The notes under the pieces: generated by a model
What the model saw: only the letters and a program-made list of their open reading frames with translations
Told to the model about the DNA's origin: nothing
The model's database searches: none
Shown: positions 51,341 to 59,346 of the stretch, in pieces
Numbering within the stretch: position 1 is the first letter of the stretch
Layout of the letters: every line of letters starts with the position of its first letter
Assembly: GCF_026015985.1 (NCBI RefSeq)
Contig: NZ_CP110389.1
Location: 5,054,001 to 5,118,000 of the forward strand
Direction: 5' to 3'
DNA: 64,000 bases
Origin: Rhodopseudomonas sp. P2A-2r
GTDB taxonomy: Bacteria; Pseudomonadota; Alphaproteobacteria; Rhizobiales; Xanthobacteraceae
Translations under genes and position numbers: made by a program

Positions 51341-51619
51341 GCACGGCCTGAACGTATTCATCGCCCGCCCCGGGAGCTACGACCGAGGCAAGGCCAGTCC
51401 GTCCCCTGCGCAATTTCTGTGCGGCGGCGGCATTCTGCCTGAGCACTCCGATTCTTGAGCGGGGCTCAATTGGTCTTGCAACGCTGGGAGGGACGCCCGC
51501 CACGGGCGATGCTCAATCCTGCCCGCCAAACCAACGAGGCCGCTCGCACGGCACAGATCATGCAACTTGTTCCCGTTGAGCACGTCCTGCATGCTGCAGG
51601 ACCTACGGGGGAACTATGC

Positions 51620-53035
51620 ATGGCGATGGGGCCACTTACGACGTCAGTTGGCGACACACCGAAGGTCCGCGAACTCGAGGGCGCGCTCAACGCCATCGGC
51701 ACCACCGTCACGCATAAGAAGATCGTGTTCCTGATTTTGATCGGCTGCCTGTTCGACAGTTTCGAACAGAACACGGTCGGCATCACCGCGCCCATGCTGC
51801 GCGCGCAGTGGGGGCTGACCGGCGCCGACATCGGATTTCTCAACACCATCACCTTCGGCGCAGCGGCCACCGGACGGCTGGCGTCGGGGATCATCTCCGA
51901 CAAGTATGGCCGGCGGGTGATGCTCGGCATCAACCTGCTGCTGTTCACCATCGGCTCGCTGCTGTGCGCAGCCGCGCCATCCTTCGGGCTGCTCTGCGTC
52001 GGGCGCGCCATTGTCGGCTTCGGCCTGGGCGGTGAGATCTCCACCGCCGTCACCATCCTGGCTGAAATCTCGTCGGCGAAATTCCGCGGCACGGCCGTCG
52101 GCCTCGTCAATGTCGGCGCCGGCGGGCTCGGCAACTTCCTGGCGCCGGCCTTCGGCCTGCTGATCTTCACGCTGTTTCCCGGCGACAACGGCTGGCGCTG
52201 GCTGTTCCTCAGCCTCGCGCTGCCGTCGCTGCTGATCGTGTTCTACCGGCGCTACATTCCGGAAACGCCGCGCTACCTGCTGTCGCAGAACCGGACCGCC
52301 GAAGCCAACAAGGTGCTGTCGATCCTGGCCTCCGGCCGGCTCAATCCGAAGAACCTCGTAGTCACACCGTATCTCAGCGAAGGCGGTGCCCCGCTCCCTG
52401 TCGCCGACATCGACTGGACCGGGATCTTCAAGGCGCCCTATGCGTCGCGCACGATTCCCGTGACCATCGCCATCCTGATGAGCTACGGCGCACAGCTCTC
52501 GGTGCTGACGCTGCTGCCGATGATGATGGTGGCACAGGGCTACACGCTGTCGGCCAGCCTGTTTTATACGATGGTGATCCAGTTCGGCAGTTTCCTCGGC
52601 ACCGTGGCGGCGTCCGCCCTGGGCTACAAATTCCCGCGCAAACGCATCCTGACCATGGGCGCGATCTGCGCGTGCCTGGCCTCCCTGTGCTTCGGCTTCC
52701 TCGGCGCCAACATCTATCTGCTGCTGTTCTTCGGCGCGCTGTTCCAGTTCTTCGTGCTGGTGCTCAACACCACCATCTGGATCTATGCGCCGGAACTGTA
52801 CCCGACCAGGTCGCGCGCCTTCGGCGTCGCCTTCATCCTGGCCAGCGGCACCGCGGCGGGCGCCATCATGCCGCTGGTATCCGGCCGCGTGCTGGACGGC
52901 TACGGCCTGCCCGGCGTATTCACGATGATCGCCGTGATGTACGGCATCTTCGCCGCCTGCATCCAGTTCGGCCCGGAGACCTATGGAAAGTCCATGGAAG
53001 ACATCAACGTGGCGGCATTGCCGGAAACTTCCTGA
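51620..53035 (+). CDS. MFS transporter (sugar/aromatic-acid porter type)
   Basis: 471 residues, 12 helices. LILIGCLFDSFEQNTVGITA, SGIISDKYGRRVMLGINLLL, GFGLGGEISTAVTILAEISS and IYAPELYPTRSRAFGVAFIL are MFS sugar/aromatic-acid porter signatures. The ATG at 51620 has GGGGGAACT upstream and fits the family N-terminus; an in-frame start at 51455 would add 55 unsupported residues. The racemase-family gene follows after 6 bp, so the two form an operon and the MFS likely imports its substrate. Confidence 0.9.
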   Translation: MAMGPLTTSVGDTPKVRELEGALNAIGTTVTHKKIVFLILIGCLFDSFEQNTVGITAPMLRAQWGLTGADIGFLNTITFGAAATGRLASGIISDKYGRRVMLGINLLLFTIGSLLCAAAPSFGLLCVGRAIVGFGLGGEISTAVTILAEISSAKFRGTAVGLVNVGAGGLGNFLAPAFGLLIFTLFPGDNGWRWLFLSLALPSLLIVFYRRYIPETPRYLLSQNRTAEANKVLSILASGRLNPKNLVVTPYLSEGGAPLPVADIDWTGIFKAPYASRTIPVTIAILMSYGAQLSVLTLLPMMMVAQGYTLSASLFYTMVIQFGSFLGTVAASALGYKFPRKRILTMGAICACLASLCFGFLGANIYLLLFFGALFQFFVLVLNTTIWIYAPELYPTRSRAFGVAFILASGTAAGAIMPLVSGRVLDGYGLPGVFTMIAVMYGIFAACIQFGPETYGKSMEDINVAALPETS

Positions 53036-53041
53036 GCGATC

Positions 53042-53710
53042 ATGCGACGAATCCTGCTGATCAATCCCAACAGCTCCGGCAAAACCACGGAGATGATGGC
53101 GCGCATCGCCGCCGCGGGCTTGCCCGACGATGTGCAAATCGTCGGCGCCACCGCGCAAAACAGCCCGGCGATGATCACCACAGCCGTGGAGCTCGCTGCT
53201 TCCGCCGATGAGGTGGTGGAGATCGGGGTGCGCGAGGCTGCCGGGTTTGCCGGCATCATCGTTGGCGCCTATGGCGATCCGGGACTCAAGACCTTGCAGG
53301 ACCACGTCATCATCCCGGTGGTGGGGATCTGCGAAGCCTCGATGCTCGAGGCGTCCGAGGCCGGCCGCCGCTTTGGCGTCGCGACCGTGACGCCGGATCT
53401 GGTGGGTTCGATCGAGGACGCCGCGCAGCGCCTCAACCTCAGTCATCTCTTCAGCGGCGTCCGCCTCACGCCCGGCGATCCGCTGCAGCTCGCTGCAGAT
53501 CCAGACGCGCTGCAAGCCGCGCTCGCCGATGCCGTCCGCGCCTGCCTGAAAAAGGACCGCGCCGAGGCGGTGATCATCGGCGGCGGTCCGCTCGGCCAGG
53601 CCGCAGTGGCGCTGGCGCCGCTGTTCGACGCGCCGATTGTCGCGCCGATCCCGGCCGCGGTGCGGCGGCTGCTCGGGCTGATGGCGATGGAGGCGGGACC
53701 GAGCGCGTAA
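53042..53710 (+). CDS. Asp/Glu/hydantoin racemase family protein lacking both canonical cysteines
   Basis: 222 residues of the Asp/Glu racemase superfamily, closest in pattern to hydantoin racemase: MRRILLINPNSSGKTTEMMA, IIVGAYGDPGLKTLQ, VVGICEASMLEASEAGRRFG. In hydantoin racemases the two catalytic cysteines lie in ACFxDPGL- and LGCAGM-like motifs; here those positions read GAYGDPGL (about 75-82) and IIGGGPLG. A single Cys97 remains in the GICEAS motif. Racemase activity by the two-base mechanism is therefore doubtful; a decarboxylase, isomerase or other reaction is possible. Operon partner of the preceding MFS. Confidence 0.82.
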   Translation: MRRILLINPNSSGKTTEMMARIAAAGLPDDVQIVGATAQNSPAMITTAVELAASADEVVEIGVREAAGFAGIIVGAYGDPGLKTLQDHVIIPVVGICEASMLEASEAGRRFGVATVTPDLVGSIEDAAQRLNLSHLFSGVRLTPGDPLQLAADPDALQAALADAVRACLKKDRAEAVIIGGGPLGQAAVALAPLFDAPIVAPIPAAVRRLLGLMAMEAGPSA

Positions 53711-53717
53711 GCAGCAA

Positions 53718-53781
53718 CCATGTCGGGATTCCGGGTTCGCTCGCGGCTGTCGCCGCTTCCGCCTCGGAATGACGCGCTGGA
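53718..53781. repeat. Short palindromic repeat after the racemase-family gene
   Basis: ATTCCGGGTTCGCTCGCGGCTGTCGCCGCTTCCGCCTCGGAATGACG: outer ATTCCG / CGGAAT arms with an inner GCGGCTGTCGCCGC hairpin. It fills the gap between two convergent genes. Confidence 0.6.
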
Positions 53782-54645
53782 TTAATCCACAAACACCACG
53801 GTCTTGCTGCCGTTGAGGATGGTGCGATCCTCGAGGTGATAGCGGATGGCGCGGGCCAGCACGCGGCGCTCGATGTCACGGCCCTTGCGCACCAGATCCT
53901 CCGGCGTGTCGCGGTGGCTGATGCGCTCGACGTCCTGGTCGATGATCGGGCCTTCGTCGAGATCGCTGGTGACATAATGCGCGGTGGCGCCGATCAGCTT
54001 GACGCCGCGCGCATGGGCCTGGTGATAGGGCCGTGCGCCCTTGAAGCCCGGTAGGAACGAGTGGTGGATGTTGATGCAGTGGCCGGACAGCCGCGCCGAC
54101 ATTTCATCGGACAGAATCTGCATGTAGCGCGCCAGCACCACGAGATCGGTCTTGGTGGCGTTGACCAGATCCCAGATCGCCTGTTCCTGCTGCTGCTTGG
54201 TCTCCCTGGTGACCGGCATGTGGTGGAACGGGATGTCGCCGAAATCGAGGTCCTTGTAGGTCTCGCGCGGATGGTTGGAGACGATCGCGGTGGGGATCAT
54301 CTCCAGCTCGCCGGTGCGCCAGCGATACAGGATGTCGACCAGGCAGTGGTCGGACTTCGACACCAGCAGCATCACCCGGCGCAGCGTCTTGCGGTCGCGC
54401 ATTTTCCAGTCCATCGCGAAGCGCTCGGCAATGACGCGGAAACCGTCTTTCAGCACCGGCAATTCCACCGGCACATCGGAGGCGGTGAACACCACCCGCA
54501 TGAAGAACTGGCCAGTCTCGACGTCGTTGAACTGTGCGGCGTCGAGAATGTTCTGGCCGTTGTCGAACAGGAAGGTGGTGACAGCGGCGACGATGCCCGG
54601 GCGATCGGGGCAGGACAGCGTCAGGACGAACTGATGATGAGGCAT
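53782..54645 (-). CDS. purU: Formyltetrahydrofolate deformylase
   Basis: 287 residues; hydrolyses 10-formyltetrahydrofolate to formate and tetrahydrofolate. N-terminal ACT domain ([37 protein letters not shown]) and C-terminal formyltransferase-like catalytic domain: [33 protein letters not shown] with the catalytic His, and the Asp in [19 protein letters not shown]. It links to the C1 and methyl metabolism of metK/ahcY/metE elsewhere in the window. Divergent from the HemD-type gene by 152 bp. Confidence 0.95.
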   Translation of the reverse strand: MPHHQFVLTLSCPDRPGIVAAVTTFLFDNGQNILDAAQFNDVETGQFFMRVVFTASDVPVELPVLKDGFRVIAERFAMDWKMRDRKTLRRVMLLVSKSDHCLVDILYRWRTGELEMIPTAIVSNHPRETYKDLDFGDIPFHHMPVTRETKQQQEQAIWDLVNATKTDLVVLARYMQILSDEMSARLSGHCINIHHSFLPGFKGARPYHQAHARGVKLIGATAHYVTSDLDEGPIIDQDVERISHRDTPEDLVRKGRDIERRVLARAIRYHLEDRTILNGSKTVVFVD

Positions 54646-54797
54646 GGGATGAGATTTCGGCCGGAGGAAAGGCGTTGACAGGGCCCTTCCCTATCACCCG
54701 GCCGGGCCTTGCGCCAATGCCGTCCCGCGCTGCAAGATGGCGCCCACCGCGATTGGTCCAAACGCTTGATTCCGCAGGCAAAGAACGGGTTCTCCTC

Positions 54798-55646
54798 ATG
54801 GCTGGCAAGCTCGACGGCTACCGCATCCTGATCCTCGAGACCCGCGAGGAGGCGCAGTTTTCCCGGCTGCTCGCCGAACAGGGCGCCGACGTGCTGCAAT
54901 GTCCGATGTTCACCATCCACGACGCCCCCGACCCCGCCCCGGTGGAAGCCTGGATCCGCCGCTGCATCGACCGTCCGTTCGATGACCTCGTCCTGATGAC
55001 CGGCGAAGGGCTCCGCCGGCTGATGAAGGTAGTGCGGCGGCTGGGCCTCGAGGCGGAATTTGTCGCCGCGGTCGGCAGGTCCCGAAAATTCACCCGCGGC
55101 CCCAAGCCCGGACGGGCGTTGCGCGAAATCGGGCTGGAGTCCGACATCACCACGGAGAAGCCCACCTCGGAGGGCATTGCCGAAATGCTGTCGCGGCTCG
55201 ACCTCAAGGGCCACCGTCTCGGCCTGCAGCTTTATCCCGAAAAGGACCACAGCGTGCTGATCGACACCATCAAGGCCTGTGGCGCTGAGGTCGATACGGT
55301 GTCGCCCTACGTCTATGACTCCAAGGCGGCGGAAGCCAACATCATCGCCGCGATCGACGAGATGGCCGCCGGCCGCATCGATGCCATCGCACTGACCAGT
55401 TCGGGCCAGGTGCGCCGCCTCGTCGAAGCGGCGAAAGCGCATGGCCGCGAGGCGCAGTTGCGCGCGGCACTGGCCGGCACGCCGATCGCCTCGGTGGGAC
55501 CGGTTGTATCCGACGAACTCAAATCCTTCGGCCTGCATACCGACATCTATCCGGCAAACGACGCGTTCTTCATGAAGCCGCTGATTGCGGCGATGTCGAT
55601 CGCGCTCGGCAAGGCCGCCCCGCGGAATGCCGTACAGGCAAGATGA
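54798..55646 (+). CDS. Uroporphyrinogen-III synthase family protein
   Basis: 282 residues with the HemD two-domain fold pattern: YRILILETREEAQFSRLLAE at the start, DLVLMTGEGLRRLMKVVR and, in the second half, DAIALTSSGQVRRLVEA and PIASVGPVVSDELKSFGL. HemD closes hydroxymethylbilane to uroporphyrinogen III. It stands alone, without hemC or siroheme genes, and could be a second copy for siroheme/nitrate assimilation; that is inference. The ATG at 54798 is used because the conserved domain starts there; 54675 would add about 41 poorly supported residues. Confidence 0.8.
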   Translation: MAGKLDGYRILILETREEAQFSRLLAEQGADVLQCPMFTIHDAPDPAPVEAWIRRCIDRPFDDLVLMTGEGLRRLMKVVRRLGLEAEFVAAVGRSRKFTRGPKPGRALREIGLESDITTEKPTSEGIAEMLSRLDLKGHRLGLQLYPEKDHSVLIDTIKACGAEVDTVSPYVYDSKAAEANIIAAIDEMAAGRIDAIALTSSGQVRRLVEAAKAHGREAQLRAALAGTPIASVGPVVSDELKSFGLHTDIYPANDAFFMKPLIAAMSIALGKAAPRNAVQAR

Positions 55647-56410
55647 CTTGACGTGCCCACCGTCGTCGACATGATTCGGGCAAGCAAGAACAAGATCGGG
55701 CGGAATGCCGACGTGCCGTTGTCGGACTGCCCATCCGGGAAACCGGATCCGGCTGACGCGCTGGGCTGCTGAGGAAAACGTTCGTCGAATTCGGCGCGAA
55801 GGCCGTCAAGATCGACCGCCCGGCCGCGACGAGGTACGATCATGGTCAACGATGACGACAGCCACCGGGCGAGCGCGTGCTGCCTTGGCTCAATACCCAC
55901 CTGAGCTGTGTGACCATCCACCTCGATCGCGCCGAAGACTCGGCGAAAAGTCCGCGCGCTACTGACGCGGAACGACCTGCCGCTCAATGCGCGACCGCTG
56001 ACGCAATTCTGGCGTCCTGTTGGATCGGCGGCGAGGGGGCAGTGCAGAGGAAGGTGCCATACCGCCATCAGTTCGCCGGCATCAACGGCCGGGCGAGCCG
56101 AAAAACTAGTCCCGTCGGTCTGTCCTCACCCGATGGCTCGGCTTCCTTGGGATAAACGACGGGCGACCACTACAGTCGTCACCGAGTGAACTGATCGACC
56201 GATGGAGACCTTAACCGGTCCGACCGGCTTCACAACGGATACGTACGTGGTCAAATCTCAAGGCTATTAATTTCAAGCACGCCGTCGCGCCCGCTAAACA
56301 ACTACCGCTAATATTAAGATTAACAAATAAGGTTGAAGCCGAGCTACCTTTGACGGCTCCGGAAAATCCGTATTCGGTATCTAAAGACGCGGCTAGGCAC
56401 GGTCACCCAA
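55647..56410. other. Gene-poor boundary region
   Basis: Holds the CoA-transferase-like remnant and then, from about 56230, an AT-rich stretch (around CTCAAGGCTATTAATTTCAA and CTAATATTAAGATTAACAAA). No other gene is supported. Base composition drops from the GC-rich core genes here. Confidence 0.5.
55740..55960 (+). pseudogene. Degenerate CaiB/BaiF CoA-transferase-like fragment
   Basis: Reading from about 55767 gives KTFVEFGAKAVKIDRPAATR, close to the (L)xEFGAEVIKIDRP motif of CaiB/BaiF CoA-transferases; after a frame change the next piece reads VLPWLNTHLSCVTIHLDRAE, resembling the following NxxKxSVTLDL segment. Frames then fall apart with stops. No intact gene, so this looks like an old remnant at the edge of the accessory region. 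Confidence 0.35.
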
Positions 56411-56596
56411 ATGATCTCGCGATTCCAGGAATGCAATCAACGACTGAAGATCCTGATCGAGCACCGCGCGGCGATCAGCCGCGAGCTCACACATCTATGG
56501 GAAATGAGGCGCCTCGTGGCACAAGCGGAGGCGCGGTTTCTGATGCAACGTCGATCCGCTTTTATTTCCTCGTCGTGGAGAAGGCGGACCAGATAG
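56411..56596 (+). CDS. Possible small helical hypothetical protein
   Basis: 61 codons. The first 45 residues, MISRFQECNQRLKILIEHRA then AISRELTHLWEMRRLVAQAE, form a regular amphipathic helical pattern with sensible codons. The end is basic and less convincing. No ribosome site is visible, and a longer frame (56350-56712) overlaps it. Unrecognised. Confidence 0.35.
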   Translation: MISRFQECNQRLKILIEHRAAISRELTHLWEMRRLVAQAEARFLMQRRSAFISSSWRRRTR

Positions 56597-56929
56597 GCCG
56601 CGGGGAACATTGTAAACCGGTGCCGGGTGGACAGCTACTTCCGCGAAGGCGGCTTGATTTTGCGCCGTTCCAGTGCGCATTGAACAATGCTATTCAAAAG
56701 CCCTACGATTAAGCAGCGCGATAGCACATGCCCAAACCCGATCCGGCAAAGCATCTCAGTGCACCACGGGTAGGGGTATTCCGGCGACAGATGACGCGAG
56801 TGGAATATACTATACGTCGGTTGGCTCCAGATGCGGAGCAGCCGTCCGGTGGCGATCGCGATATCATGGATATCTAGAGAAGATCGTGCCACCGATAACC
56901 TAGCCGACCGACGGTCCCTATAGTTGCGA
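56597..56929. other. Intergenic region without a supported gene
   Basis: About 330 bp, mixed composition. Short open frames on both strands lack ribosome sites and family resemblance. I see nothing definite in it. Confidence 0.4.
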
Positions 56930-57601
56930 TCAGGACGGTGCGCCGTTGATGGCAATGCTTAGGGACTTCAGCTCTGCCGACCACGCTCCGCTCGCCATCA
57001 CGAAGTCGCGCGCGTCCCCGTCCTCGGGCGACGATCCTTCCCGCCTGAACCCGCATACGCCGATGGTAACGTCGATTGCAGCGCGAGGTGCGCCCAACCA
57101 CAGCGGCCTGAAGGTCGATTGAAAGACTTCATAGGAAAGCTGGATGGAAATGTTGACGAAGGGCGCAGCGCCGCTGACGTCGGTGCCGCCATGAAACTCC
57201 ACCGCCGCGCGCGTCCTGTCGGCAGATACGACATATAGGAATATTCGCTGGGCGCGCCCGAGAAATCTCTCGCCCTCGAATCCATACACCTGCTGCCTTC
57301 CGAGCGAGATCTCTGCTGAGATAGCGAATCTGGTCGCCGATTTCTCCGCCAAACTCACAGGCCTCAGCGTCGGCATGTCAATATAACGGGTGTGACGGAC
57401 ATAGATCTCGGCGCTTATCCTCTCGCCCCCGGCCAGCCAGACATTCTCGAACTCTGTGATGGTTCGAACCACCAAATCGTTGCTCGTTCCGTGCAGATAC
57501 AGCACGGCGCCGTCAAGCTCCAGGTTCGCCCAATGGTGGTGATCACCCGTGAGCAACAGCCTGCTTCCATCGATGCGACAGCCCGAAACTTCGTCGTACA
57601 T
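56930..57601 (-). CDS. Hypothetical protein downstream of acyltransferase
   Basis: 223 residues from the ATG at 57601 (GGGGCGATCTTTG upstream); a TTG at 57697 could extend it into the acyltransferase end. I do not recognise the family. The sequence is rich in beta-prone stretches: GSRLLLTGDHHHWANLELDG, AVLYLHGTSNDLVVRTITEF, RIFLYVVSADRTRAAVEFHG and FVNISIQLSYEVFQS. There is no signal peptide or membrane helix. It follows the acyltransferase by 58 bp on the same strand, suggesting a joint transcript. A carbohydrate-related or structural role is possible but unproven. Confidence 0.6.
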   Translation of the reverse strand: MYDEVSGCRIDGSRLLLTGDHHHWANLELDGAVLYLHGTSNDLVVRTITEFENVWLAGGERISAEIYVRHTRYIDMPTLRPVSLAEKSATRFAISAEISLGRQQVYGFEGERFLGRAQRIFLYVVSADRTRAAVEFHGGTDVSGAAPFVNISIQLSYEVFQSTFRPLWLGAPRAAIDVTIGVCGFRREGSSPEDGDARDFVMASGAWSAELKSLSIAINGAPS

Positions 57602-57659
57602 CAAAGATCGCCCCAGGATGACAATGTATTCATTCTGAAATAAAATCGACGACTGCAGT

Positions 57660-58226
57660 TCAATTGGACGCTCCCCTGACACGAGCCGGGGTACCAAACA
57701 CTTTCAGTCCCTCGCTGACGTCGCGGTTCACGAACGAGTTTGCGCCGACAACGACTCGATCGCCGATCGTGACGCCCATCTGAACCACGACGTTCGGCCC
57801 GAGATAGACCCCGTGTCCGATCCTCGTCGGCGCATAGCCGATGGGTTCGACGCCCATCGACAGCGACCGTTGTACGGTATGGTGCGTATAGATCTGGACG
57901 CCCGCCGATATTGAGCAGTGGTCGCCGATGCGGAGGCCGCCGCCCGAACCGTCGAGAACGCATCCCGGACCGATCCAGGTATGACGGCCGACCTCTACCT
58001 GGCCGAGAACCAGGACGTTATCGTACATCGTAGTACCTTCGCCGAAGCCATAGGACGCAGCGTTGTCCGCACGTTCGCTCAACAGATCGCCGATGGACAC
58101 CCGGCGGTTGAACTGTTGCTTCTTGCGACGTGACAGCACGCGCAGATAGCGCCGCATACGCATCAGCCACTCATCGGCCTCTTTCTCTTCAGCCATTTCG
58201 CGACCATTGCTAAAGTCGTAATTCAT
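57660..58226 (-). CDS. Left-handed beta-helix (hexapeptide) acyltransferase
   Basis: 188 residues. After a basic helical N-terminus ([20 protein letters not shown]) come hexapeptide turns: [60 protein letters not shown] and [20 protein letters not shown], ending GTPARVRG. This is the maltose/galactoside/NodL-type O-acetyltransferase layout, and the HH in YTHHT is a candidate catalytic site. The ATG at 58226 has an excellent ribosome site (GAAGGAGTTTTCTGG). It probably acetylates a sugar or surface glycan. Codon texture is less GC-extreme than in core genes. Confidence 0.82.
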   Translation of the reverse strand: MNYDFSNGREMAEEKEADEWLMRMRRYLRVLSRRKKQQFNRRVSIGDLLSERADNAASYGFGEGTTMYDNVLVLGQVEVGRHTWIGPGCVLDGSGGGLRIGDHCSISAGVQIYTHHTVQRSLSMGVEPIGYAPTRIGHGVYLGPNVVVQMGVTIGDRVVVGANSFVNRDVSEGLKVFGTPARVRGASN

Positions 58227-58413
58227 CCAGAAAACTCCTTCGCACGTGCGGAAATACCGGCTCACGGCCAGGACTAATCGGCCCGCCTCCAGGGGGCGCC
58301 TCACGAAGCCCAAGCCGCACGCATTTCGTCGCGCCGGCCTCCCCAAACTCGTCGGCACCCGCATCGCCATCGCCGCTCGTCTGGAGGTCGCTCGCAAACC
58401 GGACGCCCGCCAT

Positions 58414-58950
58414 TCAATACGAAGAACGGGAGGGACGTCCCAGCGCATCCGAGATATGGGCCAGGGTGTCCTGATCCTCTGATGGTTGGCCCGCAGCCGG
58501 CCGCCGCGCGGATGTATCAAGCCGTTCCACTGATGTACTGCCGCGTTCCAACGCGCGGTCCGCGCGCCTCACGGCATCGACCATCTGAGGCTTCGGATGC
58601 GTCTGAGCCACGATCAGTCCCTTGAAGTAAACTAGCCGCAGATCGGACTGCTTGGCGTCGCGCATGCCTTCCGCCCGCAAGATCACATCCAGGGCGACGG
58701 GATAGAACTCGACGATATCCCGGGCCAGAGACCGCTGCGGCTTTGGTGGCGAGGCCCCGCGATGCAAGATCCACATCACCGCGATCTCGGCGACGCTCAG
58801 ATTCAGTTGATTCAGTTGATCGTTCGGGCCGCCCTGCGACGGCGTGGGGACCGGAGCAATGTCGGACCGACCGTCGCTCTCCGGCAAGGTAACTACGCCC
58901 CCGACGTGGTCGGGCCTCGGATCTTGGCGTGGTTGATGATCTCGTCGCAT
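58414..58950 (-). CDS. Hypothetical protein upstream of acyltransferase
   Basis: 178 residues, unrecognised. Polar Pro/Asp/Gln-rich N-terminus, a central helical part ([57 protein letters not shown]) and a polar tail. No signal peptide. The ATG at 58950 lacks a strong ribosome site. It lies 187 bp before the acyltransferase on the same strand and is divergent from the giant surface-protein gene. Confidence 0.5.
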   Translation of the reverse strand: MRRDHQPRQDPRPDHVGGVVTLPESDGRSDIAPVPTPSQGGPNDQLNQLNLSVAEIAVMWILHRGASPPKPQRSLARDIVEFYPVALDVILRAEGMRDAKQSDLRLVYFKGLIVAQTHPKPQMVDAVRRADRALERGSTSVERLDTSARRPAAGQPSEDQDTLAHISDALGRPSRSSY

Positions 58951-59346
58951 CTAAACATCATTCTCGAACTTCAGCCTCGGTGATCGTCGGCCAATCGCTT
59001 TCAATAGTTTCCGCTGCAACATCATAGCCGACAGTCCCTCAGCGACGCAGTGCCACTTCCCGACCTCAAACTGCCCACGGCGCGCCCCCAATCGCGCCAC
59101 ATCAAGTCATTTAATTTTAAATAAGTCAATAAATAGAGAGCCTCGTGTATTCTCTCTATTTCGCCCTTTGAGGCGTGCATGACCGTCAGAACGGGCTTAG
59201 GAGCGGCGTTGCGCAGCATCTCACAATACCTCGAACGCGCACCGAAAGTGTGGGATCAATTTAATTTATCGCGTGACATATTTAATATTTATTATAAAAT
59301 CGGATTTATCAAAATTTAAATTGGCGGTCGGCGCAGGGAGATGAAG
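58951..59346. promoter_or_regulatory. AT-rich divergent promoter region of the giant protein
   Basis: About 395 bp, strikingly AT-rich at 59100-59145 and 59255-59325. It contains the perfect 10-bp inverted repeat at 59131-59161 and poly-AT words (TTTAATATTTATTATAAAAT). It must carry the promoter for the large gene at 59347; a candidate TATAAA is at 59293-59298 but no well-spaced -35 was found. Confidence 0.5.
59131..59161. promoter_or_regulatory. 10-bp perfect inverted repeat upstream of the giant gene
   Basis: AAATAGAGAG, an 11-base spacer CCTCGTGTATT, then CTCTCTATTT. Symmetry and position about 190 bp before the large gene suggest a regulator site or a short hairpin; no run of T follows on the plus strand, so it is not a classic terminator there. 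Confidence 0.5.

Noticed and set aside
51644..53515. A 623-codon minus-strand frame
   Set aside because: Shadow of the MFS and racemase-family genes; composition is unlike a real protein.
56350..56712. A 120-codon plus-strand frame
   Set aside because: Overlaps the more protein-like 56411-56596 frame; composition and lack of a ribosome site argue against it.
59022..59219. A 65-codon minus-strand frame in the AT-rich leader of the giant gene
   Set aside because: It has a weak ribosome site and some sensible codons, but it overlaps the perfect inverted repeat and matches no family. Not enough support.
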